DNA of 64,000 nucleotides from CAWDAQ01 sp963800325 (GTDB taxonomy: Bacteria; Actinomycetota; Actinomycetes; Actinomycetales; Dermatophilaceae), in contig CAWDAQ010000011.1 of the NCBI GenBank assembly GCA_963800325.1, positions 62,001-126,000 of the forward strand, in the 5' to 3' direction. The position numbers and the translations under genes are program-made. The notes beneath the pieces were generated by a model. The model was not told the DNA's origin and did not search any database. It saw only the letters and a list, made by a program, of their open reading frames with translations. Position 1 is the first letter of the stretch, and every line of letters begins with the position of its first letter. Below are positions 1 to 8,478 of the stretch, piece after piece.

Positions 1-522
1 GTCGCCGCGTTCTGGGACAAGGACGTCGACGGGATCGTCGAGCTGCTCACCGAGGACGCGACCTGGGAGATGCCCCCGTTCACGGGCTGGTACTCCGGCC
101 GGAGGGCCATCGGCCGGCTCATCGACGAGCAGTGCCCGGGCGGCTCGCAGGACATGCCGATGGTGCCGACGCGGGCGAACGGCCAGCCCGCCTTCGGGCT
201 CTACATGCGCGACCCCGACGGTGGGTTCGCTCCCTTCCAGCTCCAGGTGCTCAGCCTGCACGGCGGCCGCGTCGGGCACGTCAGCGCCTTCTTCGACACC
301 CGGCTGTTCCCCGTGTTCGGCCTGCCGGCGCGGCTGGAGGCCGAGGACCTCCCGGGCGGGATCAGCGGCGCAGGGCCCGGCGCGCCAGCCGCTTGGCCGG
401 TGGCGGAGCCAGCTGCCGGAGCCGCCCGGCGAGGGAGCGGCGCCGCAGCTCCTGCTCCAGCTCCCGCGCCCGGTGACGCTCCCGGCGCAGCTCGGACTCG
501 AGGCGACCGCGCTCCCGGCTGA
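1..522 (+). CDS. ECF RNA polymerase sigma factor, C-terminal part (5' end outside window)
   Basis: Only the C-terminal part is present; the reading frame is open from base 1. The visible protein (WEMPPFTGWYSGR, PTRANGQPAFGLYMRDPDGG, VGHVSAFFDTRLFPVFGLPA) matches the SnoaL/NTF2-like tail of large actinobacterial ECF sigma factors of the TIGR02960 type. In that family the tail follows the sigma2 and sigma4 domains and is thought to modulate sigma activity. The usual family end falls near base 350, but no stop occurs until 522. This adds an Ala/Pro/Gly-rich extension that runs 161 bp into the convergent sulfotransferase gene. The extension is probably tolerated read-through rather than a functional domain. 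Family assignment is secure; the sigma domains themselves cannot be seen here. Confidence 0.8.
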   Translation, partial: VAAFWDKDVDGIVELLTEDATWEMPPFTGWYSGRRAIGRLIDEQCPGGSQDMPMVPTRANGQPAFGLYMRDPDGGFAPFQLQVLSLHGGRVGHVSAFFDTRLFPVFGLPARLEAEDLPGGISGAGPGAPAAWPVAEPAAGAARRGSGAAAPAPAPAPGDAPGAARTRGDRAPG

Positions 523-1456
523 GCTCGCCGACCCGCGCCCGGTGCTCCCCGGCGCTCTCCCGGTGCTGCCTCGCCCGGGCGCGGTGCTCCCGGGCGCGGT
601 CACTGAGCTCGCCGATCCACTCGTTCGCCACGGTGTGGTACTCGGCGTGCGCGAGCGCGTCCGCGTTCCAGCCGTCCGGGACGAACTTGAGGTCCTCGAA
701 GCTCCACCGGTCACCGAAGAGGTCGAAGTCGTCGCTGTAGTGGTACTCGATCGCCTCCTTGACACCGCCCGACATGACCTCGCGGGTCAGCCCCAGGGGG
801 GTCTCGTTCGCCCGGGGCGCGTAGAGCTCGGAGTCGAGACCGAGTCCGTGGAGGTGGGCGTGCAGATCGCTCGTGAGCTCACCGAACTGTCGGACGTCGT
901 AGATGCGCGTGTAGGGCACGCGGTCCACGAGCACGGACCTGGCCTGCGGCCAGAAGTGGACGTCCGACATCAGGCGCTCGTCGGTCGTCCACGGGTGCAG
1001 CTCGACGAACCTGCGGAAGTCCTCGACGACCTCCTCGGCGTGGCGGGGGACCCGGGGGAAGAAGGGCTCGTCGGCGAAGCGCCGCAGGTAGGAGTTGTGC
1101 CGCACGAGGAACTTCGACTCCCAGGCGGACCAGAACCGGCTCCACGGGTCCCGGACGAGGGCGAACACGAACCAGCCGTTCTCCGGGCTGATGTCAGCGA
1201 GCTCGGGGGCCGAGAGGTCCGTCAGCTGCGGTGTCCGCTGCCAGCGGTCACGGCCCCCGTGGATGGTCATCAGCTTGGACTGGACGGCGCCGGTGCCCCC
1301 GCTGAAGCTCGCCGGGTCCTCACCGCCGAGGTGGGCCAGCATCCACCGGACGCTCGTGCAGGCCGCCTTGGTGACGGACATGTAGAGGATCTTGTGGTCC
1401 GGGAGGACGAAGGAGTTCTTGGGGGCCGTGTCGGGAGTGAGAACTGGAAGAGACAT
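362..1456 (-). CDS. Sulfotransferase family 2-like protein with C-terminal coiled coil
   Basis: 364 aa, starting at ATG (MSLPVLTPDTAPKNSF). A PAPS-dependent carbohydrate-type sulfotransferase is suggested by a 5'-phosphosulfate-binding segment near residues 22-40 (VTKAACTSVRWMLAHLG) and a 3'-phosphate-binding segment (FALVRDPWSRFWSAWES). The last 85 or so residues are highly charged heptads (ELSDRAREHRARARQHR and on) ending in a basic tail, predicting a coiled coil that may bind other proteins or the membrane. Acceptor and pathway are unknown; there is no sulfation or glycan gene nearby. The area before the start is unusually AT-rich for this genome. A downstream start is possible but would remove the PAPS loop. 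A capsule or exopolysaccharide modification role is only a guess. Confidence 0.75.
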   Translation of the reverse strand: MSLPVLTPDTAPKNSFVLPDHKILYMSVTKAACTSVRWMLAHLGGEDPASFSGGTGAVQSKLMTIHGGRDRWQRTPQLTDLSAPELADISPENGWFVFALVRDPWSRFWSAWESKFLVRHNSYLRRFADEPFFPRVPRHAEEVVEDFRRFVELHPWTTDERLMSDVHFWPQARSVLVDRVPYTRIYDVRQFGELTSDLHAHLHGLGLDSELYAPRANETPLGLTREVMSGGVKEAIEYHYSDDFDLFGDRWSFEDLKFVPDGWNADALAHAEYHTVANEWIGELSDRAREHRARARQHRESAGEHRARVGELSRERGRLESELRRERHRARELEQELRRRSLAGRLRQLAPPPAKRLARRALRR

Positions 1457-1726
1457 CCAGGATATTTTGCCACAGATCAGGGCAATCCTGTCCGCGCCGA
1501 GGAGGACGCCACCGCCCGACCCCGGCCCCCCCCAGGACCGGCGAGGCCCGACGTCCGCACGAGGCCCGACGTCCTCTCGGCCGGCATCCTCGCACGTGCC
1601 CCGCGACGTCGGGTGGTGCGTGCCTGTCGGAGGCACGTGGCAGGGTGGGCGCCATGCCCGTCCCGAGCCGACCCCTGAGGGACCCCACCGCGGGCCGGCG
1701 CCGTCGTGCGCGGGCGGTGTCCTGAC
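1457..1726. promoter_or_regulatory. Divergent intergenic region, sulfotransferase / photolyase
   Basis: About 270 bp separate the two divergent genes. The part next to the sulfotransferase start (1457-1485) is AT-rich, with CAAAAT on the minus strand ending 7 nt before its ATG. That could be a leaderless -10, but no convincing -35 is present. The remainder is GC-rich, and I see no small gene, hairpin or clear photolyase promoter in it. Confidence 0.3.
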
Positions 1727-3100
1727 GTGCCCACCGCGATCCTCTGGCTCCGGCGCGACCTGCGCCTGCACGACCACCCCGCGCTCGTCGCCGCCGCCGA
1801 GGCCGCCGACGGGGGCCGGGTGCTGCCGGTGTTCGTCCTCGACCCGGTCCTGCTGGGCTCGGCCGGGGACACCCGCGCCCGGGTGCTGCTCGACACGCTC
1901 CGAGCGACCGGCGCCCGCTACGACGGCGCGCTCGTCATCCGCCGGGGCCGCCCGGAGGAGGTGCTGGCGAGCCTCGTCCGCGAGACCGGCGCGCAGAGCG
2001 TCCACGTCAGCGCCGAGTCGACGCCGTACGGCCGGCGGCGGGACGAGCGGGTCCGCCGGGCCCTGCCGGACGGCGTCCCGCTCGTCGCGACCGGGTCGCC
2101 GTACGCCGTCGGACCGGGTTCGGTCGTGAACGGCTCGGGGAGACCGTACAAGGTCTTCACACCGTTCTCCCGGGCCTGGCGCGAGCACGGCTGGCCCGGG
2201 CCCGCGGAGACCCCGTCCGGGCTGCGCTGGCACCGTCAGGCCGAGTCCGAGGACCTGCCCGACGGCCCCACGTCCCCCGTGCGCGACGGCGAGCGCGCGG
2301 TGGAGGTGGGCGAGGAGGCCGCGCTCTCGCGCTGGGAGGAGTTCCGGGGCGACGGGCTCGCCGGGTACGAGGAGGACCGGGACCGACCCGACCTCGACGC
2401 GACCTCGCACCTGTCCATGGACCTCAAGTACGGCACCGTCCACGCGCGCACCCTCCTCGCCGGGCTGGGCGCCCGCCGCGGCTCCGGCCCGCGGGCGTTC
2501 ACGACCGAGCTCGCCTGGCGCGAGTTCTACGCCGACGTCCTCTGGCACCACCCGCGCTCGTCGTGGTCGGACCTGCGGCCCGACCTGGCGTCGATGGAGT
2601 ACGAGGACCCCCGGGGCGAGGTCGGGGACGACCTGCGGGCCTGGCAGGAGGGGCGCACCGGCTTCCCCGTGGTCGACGCCGGGATGCGCCAGCTGCTCGC
2701 CGAGGGCTGGATGCACAACCGGCTGCGGATGATCACCGCGAGCTTCCTCTGCAAGGACCTCCACGTCTGGTGGCCCCACGGCGCCCGGCACTTCCTCACC
2801 CACCTGCGCGACGGCGACGTCGCCTCGAACAACCACGGCTGGCAGTGGGTGGCCGGCACCGGCACCGACGCCGCCCCGTACTTCCGCGTGTTCAACCCCG
2901 TGACGCAGGGCAAGCGCTTCGACCCCGACGGGGTGTACGTGCGCCGTTGGGTGCCCGAGCTGCGCCACCTGGACGGCCCGGCCGCCCACGAGCCGTGGCG
3001 GCACGGGGGCGCCGAGGGCTACCCCGAGCAGATCGTCGACCACGGCCGGGAGCGGGAGGTCGCGCTCGCGCGATACGACGCGGCCCGGTCCCGGGGGTGA
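1727..3100 (+). CDS. phr: Deoxyribodipyrimidine photolyase (class I, CPD type)
   Basis: 457 aa. Repairs cyclobutane pyrimidine dimers using FADH2 and blue light. The N-terminal antenna domain begins VPTAILWLRRDLRLHDHP. The C-terminal FAD domain carries TELAWREFYADVLWHHP, the MHNRLRMITASFL region and the family block NNHGWQWVAGTGTDAAPYF followed by FNPVTQGKRFDP. GTG 1727 is chosen because it starts exactly at the family N-terminus; GTG 1706 in the same frame would add seven unsupported residues. The next gene begins 3 nt after the stop, so phr leads a probable three-gene unit with a CPBP protease and an SDR protein. A cryptochrome-like member cannot be fully excluded, but the residues fit a repair photolyase. 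Confidence 0.93.
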   Translation: MPTAILWLRRDLRLHDHPALVAAAEAADGGRVLPVFVLDPVLLGSAGDTRARVLLDTLRATGARYDGALVIRRGRPEEVLASLVRETGAQSVHVSAESTPYGRRRDERVRRALPDGVPLVATGSPYAVGPGSVVNGSGRPYKVFTPFSRAWREHGWPGPAETPSGLRWHRQAESEDLPDGPTSPVRDGERAVEVGEEAALSRWEEFRGDGLAGYEEDRDRPDLDATSHLSMDLKYGTVHARTLLAGLGARRGSGPRAFTTELAWREFYADVLWHHPRSSWSDLRPDLASMEYEDPRGEVGDDLRAWQEGRTGFPVVDAGMRQLLAEGWMHNRLRMITASFLCKDLHVWWPHGARHFLTHLRDGDVASNNHGWQWVAGTGTDAAPYFRVFNPVTQGKRFDPDGVYVRRWVPELRHLDGPAAHEPWRHGGAEGYPEQIVDHGREREVALARYDAARSRG

Positions 3101-3103
3101 GCC

Positions 3104-3835
3104 GTGGCCTGGCGTGACCTCCTCCACGAGCCGGTGCGGTTCCTCCGGGCGGCACTCGTCAACCCGGTGCCGCGCGACCACCGGGAGAGCGACGCCGCGT
3201 TCCGTCGCCGCCGCCGGGTCGCGCTCGCCACGCTCCTCGTCGGCGCCGGCGTCCTCGGCTTCTCGCTGCGCACCCCTCCGGGCGACCCGGCGTTCTACGT
3301 CGGCACCATCGTCCTCGCGTTCGTGTGGACCGTCGGCGCGGTCCTCTCCGGACCGCTCCACCTCGGCAGGGCGCACACCCGCGCGGGCCACAGCCGCGCC
3401 CGGCCCGTCGTCCAGTCCGCCGTCCTCGGGGTCGCCGCCGTCCTGGTCTTCCTCGCCGGCTCGGTCGTCGTCGCGCGGGTCCCGGTGCTCAGCGGAAGGG
3501 TCGATGCGGTCCTCGACTACGCCCGGGCCGGGCCGCTGGCCGTGGTCTGGCTCATCACCGTCGGCAACGGCCTCGCCGAGGAGCTGTACTTCCGCGGGGC
3601 CCTGTTCGCCGCGGTCGGCTCACGGCACGCGGTGGCCGTCACGACGGTGCTCTACGCGTTGGCGACGGTCGCCACCGGCAACGTCATGCTCGTCTTCTCC
3701 GCCGCTGTCCTCGGCCTCCTGACCGGGCTGCAGCGCCGAGTCACCGGGGGCGTGCTCGGGCCGATGGTCACCCACGCCATCTGGTCGACCGGAATGCTCC
3801 TCCTCCTGACCCCCACCCTCGAGATGCTGAGGTGA
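3104..3835 (+). CDS. CPBP (Abi/CAAX-type) intramembrane glutamic protease
   Basis: 243 aa, GTG start 3 nt after phr. Several hydrophobic segments (about residues 36-55, 60-75, 100-125, 140-160 and 180-235) make it an integral membrane protein. The diagnostic EExxxR motif is present as NGLAEELYFRGALFAAV around residue 155. A second conserved segment, GPMVTHAIWSTGMLLLL, supplies the later His. This is the CPBP family (Rce1-like proteases; bacterial members include bacteriocin-immunity proteins). The substrate is unknown. Its position between phr and an SDR gene suggests co-transcription but gives no clear functional clue. Confidence 0.85.
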   Translation: MAWRDLLHEPVRFLRAALVNPVPRDHRESDAAFRRRRRVALATLLVGAGVLGFSLRTPPGDPAFYVGTIVLAFVWTVGAVLSGPLHLGRAHTRAGHSRARPVVQSAVLGVAAVLVFLAGSVVVARVPVLSGRVDAVLDYARAGPLAVVWLITVGNGLAEELYFRGALFAAVGSRHAVAVTTVLYALATVATGNVMLVFSAAVLGLLTGLQRRVTGGVLGPMVTHAIWSTGMLLLLTPTLEMLR

Positions 3836-3840
3836 ACCCG

Positions 3841-4956
3841 ATGCCCGAGCACCCCACCGGCATCCCCGCACGCGACGACACCACGAACGACGACACCACG
3901 CGCGACGACACCACCCTGCACGAGCAGGCGGCCGAGCCCGGTGCCGCCCCGTCCCGCGGTCTCGTGCTCGTCACCGGCGTGACGGGCTACCTCGGCTCCC
4001 GGCTCGTCATCCCGCTCATCGAGGCCGGGTGGCGGGTCCGGGTCCTCACCCGCAGCCCCGAGAAGCTCGAGCGCCAACCGTGGCGCCACCACGTCGAGGT
4101 CGCCCCCGGCGACGCCACGGACTCCGGAGACCTCGACGCCGCGCTCGAGGGGGTCGACGTCGCCTACTACCTCCTGCACTCGATGGACGGCCGCGGGGAC
4201 TTCGTCACCCGGGACCGGGAGATGGCCCGCACCTTCGCCGCGGCCGCCGAGCGGGCCGGGGTCGGCCGCGTCGTCTACCTCGGCGGCCTCCACCCCGAGG
4301 GGCCGCTCTCGGACCACCTCGCCTCCCGGGTGGAGGTCGGCCGGATCTTCCTCGACTCCGACGTGCCGACCACCGTGCTCCAGGCCGCGGTCATCCTCGG
4401 GGCCGGCTCGGCGTCGTTCGAGATGCTGCGTCACCTCGCCGACCGGCTGCCCGCGATGGTCGCCCCGAAGTGGCTGCGGAGCAACATCCAGCCCATCGCG
4501 GTCGAGGACATCGTCCGCGACCTCGTCGGGTCGGCCGGGATGCCCGCAGAGGTCAACCGGACCTTCGACGTCGGTGGCCCGGACATCCTCAGCTACGCCG
4601 ACATGCTCCGACGGTTCGCCCGGGTGGCCGGGCTGCGGCCCCGGCTCGTGATCACCCTCCCGGTCCTCACCCCGGGGCTCGCGAGCCACTGGGTCGGCTT
4701 GGTCACCCCGGTACCGTCCGGGATCGCGCGCCCGCTCGTCGGCAGCCTCGTCCACGACGTCGTCTGCCAGGAGGTCGACATCCTCGACCATGTGCCCGAC
4801 CCGGAGGGGGGACGGCTCGGCTTCGAGGACGCCGTCCGTGCGGCGCTCGCCGAGCCCGAGCCCGTGACCGGCTCCTCCGGGATCTCGAGGCCGCCGCTCG
4901 CGGCGGCGTGGCCCGGGGATGCCGCCTGGGCCGGCCCCGGCCGGGTCCGCCTGTGA
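3841..4956 (+). CDS. NAD(P)-binding SDR / NmrA-like protein
   Basis: 371 aa, ATG start 5 nt after the CPBP gene. After a hydrophilic, Asp/Thr-rich N-terminal stretch of about 40 residues comes a Rossmann fold with VTGVTGYLGSRLVIPLIEAG (GxxGxxG). It continues as an atypical extended SDR with ARTFAAAAERAGVGRVVYLGG and VEDIVRDLV. Family members are oxidoreductases or redox-sensing NAD(P)H-binding proteins (YbjT-like); a DUF2867 domain often attached to them is absent here. GTG 3832 is an alternative start. The C-terminus is short and Ala/Pro-rich. Enzyme class is well supported; substrate is unknown. Confidence 0.75.
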   Translation: MPEHPTGIPARDDTTNDDTTRDDTTLHEQAAEPGAAPSRGLVLVTGVTGYLGSRLVIPLIEAGWRVRVLTRSPEKLERQPWRHHVEVAPGDATDSGDLDAALEGVDVAYYLLHSMDGRGDFVTRDREMARTFAAAAERAGVGRVVYLGGLHPEGPLSDHLASRVEVGRIFLDSDVPTTVLQAAVILGAGSASFEMLRHLADRLPAMVAPKWLRSNIQPIAVEDIVRDLVGSAGMPAEVNRTFDVGGPDILSYADMLRRFARVAGLRPRLVITLPVLTPGLASHWVGLVTPVPSGIARPLVGSLVHDVVCQEVDILDHVPDPEGGRLGFEDAVRAALAEPEPVTGSSGISRPPLAAAWPGDAAWAGPGRVRL

Positions 4957-5022
4957 GTCCCGGCCGCGCGGCAGGCGCCCCGGTTGCTGGAAATCGGCCG
5001 CACGGAGGATGAGGATGGAGGG

Positions 5023-5781
5023 GTGAGCACCCGCTTCCTCCTCCGCCCCGGCGACACCGGACCGATCCAGAGCACCCCGGTCACGTGCGGTGCGGCCTGC
5101 CTCACCGTCGCCCGGATGCTCGCCGACCCCTCCTTCGCGACCTGGGTGCGCACCGGGGAGGGCTGCCGCCCCGAGGTGGCGGAGGCCACCGGCGAGGTGG
5201 AGCGGTTCGCCGCCTGGGAACGGCTGGTCCACGAGCGCACCACGGCGCTGCGGCCCGCCGGCCACGGCCTGAGCGTGCCGTGGCCGCCGCAGCTGGGCAC
5301 CCCTCCGTGGGGCGCCAAGCGCGAGCTCGAGGACGGCGCCTCGGCGGCGGGGACCGTCTACCACTCCCAGGTCCTGCGCGAGGAGACCCGAGCCCGGTTG
5401 CGGGCCCGGCACGCCCACCTGCTCGACGTCGTCGTCGACGGCGAGCCGGCGCTGCTCTACGTCGGCAGCCCGGTCCTGCCACGGCACGTCGTGCTGCTCC
5501 TGCGCCCTCCGGGCGCGCGCGGCGTCGCGGTGTACGACCCCGGCACCGGGCTGGTCTCCGAGCTGGACCCGGAGGCCTTCGCGTCCCGGCGGCTGCGGCT
5601 GTCCGGGTGGGACGTGCCGTGGCTCGCGGTGCAGCCGTCCGGGAGCCGCCGGGTCAGGCTGCCGGCCTACCGGCTCGCGGGCGTGCCTGCCAGGCCGAGC
5701 CGGGCCACGTCCGCCGGGGCGTTCGGCCGCTGCGTGCGCGCCGTCAGCCCTTGGGCGGCTTCGCGACCGGGACGAGGGTGA
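5023..5781 (+). CDS. Uncharacterised papain-like (C39-like) cysteine peptidase candidate
   Basis: 252 aa, GTG start preceded by a GGAGG-type ribosome site. I do not recognise a named family. The protein opens with PIQSTPVTCGAACLTVARML, placing Gln16 and Cys22 at the Q-x5-C spacing of papain-fold enzymes. His155 (LPRHVVLLL) and Asp172 (VAVYDPGTG) follow in the order and context seen in C39-like peptidases. No signal peptide or membrane segment is evident, so it looks cytoplasmic. The C-terminus is basic and disordered and overlaps the convergent valS gene by 38 bp. It may act as a peptidase, transpeptidase or acyltransferase; activity is inferred from motif spacing only. Confidence 0.6.
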   Translation: MSTRFLLRPGDTGPIQSTPVTCGAACLTVARMLADPSFATWVRTGEGCRPEVAEATGEVERFAAWERLVHERTTALRPAGHGLSVPWPPQLGTPPWGAKRELEDGASAAGTVYHSQVLREETRARLRARHAHLLDVVVDGEPALLYVGSPVLPRHVVLLLRPPGARGVAVYDPGTGLVSELDPEAFASRRLRLSGWDVPWLAVQPSGSRRVRLPAYRLAGVPARPSRATSAGAFGRCVRAVSPWAASRPGRG

Positions 5782-8392
5782 CGTCGGCGACCTCGAGGTC
5801 CTCGGCGTCGGCCCACTCCAGCGGCCCGGTGACCCGGCCCGCGGCCCGCAGGTCCGCCTCGGCGACCCGGACGAGGTCGAGCACGCGTGACGGTCCGGCG
5901 AGGACGAGCCGGGTGACCTCGGCCCGCATCCCCATCTTCGCGTCCGACTTCGTGCGCCGGACCCGGGTCAGGGCCTCGCCGACCGCGGCGAGCAGCTCGG
6001 GGTCTCCCGTGCCGGCCGGGACGGCGAGCTCACCGGCGGTCGGCCACGGCGCGCGGTGGACCGAGCCGTCGTGCCACCAGGACCAGACCTCCTCGGTGGC
6101 GTAGGGCAGGAACGGCGCGAGCAGCCGGAGCTGGACCGAGAGCGCGATCCGCAGCGCGGCCCGGGCGCTCGCGGCCTCGGCCGGGTCCACGGGCGCGTCC
6201 CGGCCGCCGTAGGCCCGGTCCTTGACCAGCTCGAGGTAGTCGTCGCAGAAGGACCAGAAGAAGGTCTCGACGAGCTCGAGGGCACGGGCGTGGTCGTAGG
6301 CCTCGAACGCGTCGGTGGCGCGCTCGACGACGTCCGCGAGGCCCGCGAGCACCGCGCGGTCCAGCGGGTGGGTCACCGCGTCGGCGAGCTCGCCGTCGAC
6401 CTCGCCGAAGGTGAGCGCGAAGCGGCTGGCGTTGAGGAGCTTGATCGCAAGCCGGCGGCCGACCTTCATCTGGCCGGTGTCGTAGGCCGCGTCGGTGCCC
6501 AGCCGCGCCGAGGCCGCCCAGTACCGCACACCGTCGGCGCCGTGCGCGCTGACGACGTCGTCCGGGGTCTGCGCGTTGCCCTTGGACTTGCTCATCTTCT
6601 TGCGGTCCGGGTCGAGGATCCACCCGCTGATCGCGGCGTGCCGCCACGGGACGGTGCCGTGCTCGAGGTGGGCCCGCACGACGGTCGCGAACAGCCACGT
6701 GCGGATGATGTCCTGGCCCTGGGGGCGCAGGTCCATCGGGAACAGGTGGCGGTAGAGGTCGGGGTCCTCCCGCCACCCGGTCGCGATCTGCGGGCTCAGC
6801 GAGGACGTCGCCCACGTGTCCATGACGTCCGGGTCGCCGACGAACCCGCCGGGCCGGCCACGCTGGTCCTCGGTGTAGCCGGGCGGCGCCTGCGCGGCCG
6901 GGTCGACCGGGAGCGCGTCCTCGGTCGGCACGATGGGCGCGTCGTGGCGCGGCTCGCCGTCGTCGTCGAGCGGGTACCAGACCGGGATCGGGACCCCGAA
7001 GAACCGCTGCCGGGAGATGAGCCAGTCGCCGTGGAGCCCCTCGACCCAGTTCTCGTAGCGGGCGCGCATGAACGGCGGGTGGAACTCGACCTGCCGGCCG
7101 CGCTCGATGAGCTCGGCGTTGAGGTCGGCGTCCCGACCGCCGTTGGTGATGTACCACTGCCGGGAGGTGACGATCTCGAGCGGCTTGTCGCCCTTCTCGT
7201 AGAAGTTCGCCTTCCGCTGGGTCGGGGTGGGCTCGCCGACGAGGTCGCCGGAGGCCCGCAGCGCCTCGACGACGACCGTGCGCGCGCTGTGGACGGTCTT
7301 GGTGGCCATCTGCGCGTAGACCTCACGACCCGGTCCCTCGGGGAGCCACTCCGGGGTCTCCGGCTGCAGCCGTCCCGTGCGCGTGACGACCGAGCGGGTG
7401 GGCAGGTCGAGCTCGCGCCACCACTGGACGTCGGTGAGGTCACCGAAGGTGCAGCACATCGCGATCCCGGCGCCCTTGTCCATCTCGGCGGCGGGGTGGG
7501 CGAGCACGGGCAGCTCGACGCCGAACACCGGGGAGGTGACGGTGGTGCCGAACAGCTTCTGGTACCGCTCGTCGTCGGGGTGGGCGATGAGCGCGACGCA
7601 CGCCGGGAGCAGCTCGGGGCGGGTCGTCTCGATCGCGACCGTGCCGTCCGCGGTCGCCCGGGAGTGGAACGTCACCCGGTGGAAGTGGCCCGGGTAGTCC
7701 CGCGCCTCGAGCTCGGCCTGGGCGACCGCGGTCTGGAACGTGACGTCCCAGAGGCCCGGGGCCTCGGCGGCGTAGGCCTCGCCGCGCGCGAGGTTGCGCA
7801 GGAACGCCTGCTGCGCTGCCGAGCGGGACCGGTCGTCGATGGTCCGGTAGCTGACGTCCCAGTCGACCGAGAGCCCGAGGTGGCGCCACAGCGCCTCGAA
7901 CGCCTCCTCGTCGGTGACCGTGAGGACGTCGCAGAGCTCGATGAAGTTCTGCCGGCTGATCGGGACCTGGTCGGCCGCCCGGCTGCTCTTGCCGGTGCCC
8001 CCCTGCTGCGGCGGCGTGAAGTCCGGGTCGTAGGGCAGGCTCGCGTCGCCCCGGACCCCGTAGTAGTTCTGCACCCGCCGCTCGGTCGGCAGGCCGTTGT
8101 CGTCCCAGCCGATCGGGTAGAACACCTCGAGCCCGCGCATCCGCTTGTACCGCGCCATGCAGTCGGTGTGGGTGTAGGAGAACACGTGCCCGACGTGGAG
8201 GGACCCGCTCGCCGTCGGGGGAGGGGTGTCGATCGCGTACACCTGCTCCCGGGGCAGGCCGAGGGCCCGCTCCCGGTCGAAACGGTAGGTGCCCTGCTCC
8301 TGCCACACGCGGGCCCACTTCTCCTCGAGACCGTCGACCGAGGGCTTGTCGGGGACGGCGAGGGCTCGGGTCGGGTCGGTCGCGGGAGTCAT
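5744..8392 (-). CDS. valS: Valine--tRNA ligase, archaeal/rickettsial-type motifs
   Basis: 882 aa, ATG start (MTPATDPTRALAVPDKP). Charges tRNA-Val with valine. HIGH appears as HVGH at residues 66-69 (PPPTASGSLHVGHVF) and KMSKS lies near residue 598 (RKKMSKSKGNAQTPDD). The post-HIGH segment is YPIGWDDNGLPTERRVQ, not the GMDHAGIATQ of ordinary bacterial ValRS, and the C-terminus lacks the usual long coiled-coil arm. Both features point to the archaeal/rickettsial-like clade that some Actinobacteria use. An editing domain sits between the signatures. The gene is monocistronic, divergent from plsC. The product is certain; the clade assignment rests on motifs I recall, not on a tree. Confidence 0.95.
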   Translation of the reverse strand: MTPATDPTRALAVPDKPSVDGLEEKWARVWQEQGTYRFDRERALGLPREQVYAIDTPPPTASGSLHVGHVFSYTHTDCMARYKRMRGLEVFYPIGWDDNGLPTERRVQNYYGVRGDASLPYDPDFTPPQQGGTGKSSRAADQVPISRQNFIELCDVLTVTDEEAFEALWRHLGLSVDWDVSYRTIDDRSRSAAQQAFLRNLARGEAYAAEAPGLWDVTFQTAVAQAELEARDYPGHFHRVTFHSRATADGTVAIETTRPELLPACVALIAHPDDERYQKLFGTTVTSPVFGVELPVLAHPAAEMDKGAGIAMCCTFGDLTDVQWWRELDLPTRSVVTRTGRLQPETPEWLPEGPGREVYAQMATKTVHSARTVVVEALRASGDLVGEPTPTQRKANFYEKGDKPLEIVTSRQWYITNGGRDADLNAELIERGRQVEFHPPFMRARYENWVEGLHGDWLISRQRFFGVPIPVWYPLDDDGEPRHDAPIVPTEDALPVDPAAQAPPGYTEDQRGRPGGFVGDPDVMDTWATSSLSPQIATGWREDPDLYRHLFPMDLRPQGQDIIRTWLFATVVRAHLEHGTVPWRHAAISGWILDPDRKKMSKSKGNAQTPDDVVSAHGADGVRYWAASARLGTDAAYDTGQMKVGRRLAIKLLNASRFALTFGEVDGELADAVTHPLDRAVLAGLADVVERATDAFEAYDHARALELVETFFWSFCDDYLELVKDRAYGGRDAPVDPAEAASARAALRIALSVQLRLLAPFLPYATEEVWSWWHDGSVHRAPWPTAGELAVPAGTGDPELLAAVGEALTRVRRTKSDAKMGMRAEVTRLVLAGPSRVLDLVRVAEADLRAAGRVTGPLEWADAEDLEVADVTLVPVAKPPKG

Positions 8393-8464
8393 GGACGGAA
8401 TCTTCCCAGACGCCCGCGGCAGGGTTCCAACCAGTTGCCGCGCCACGAGGAGCGCGCACGCGCG

Positions 8465-8470
8465 TACGCT
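8465..8470 (+). promoter_or_regulatory. -10 element (TACGCT), leaderless plsC
   Basis: TACGCT ends 8 nt before the ATG at 8479, so transcription would start at or next to the start codon. The same arrangement recurs at many genes in this window. Confidence 0.55.
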
Positions 8471-8478
8471 CGGGCGCC

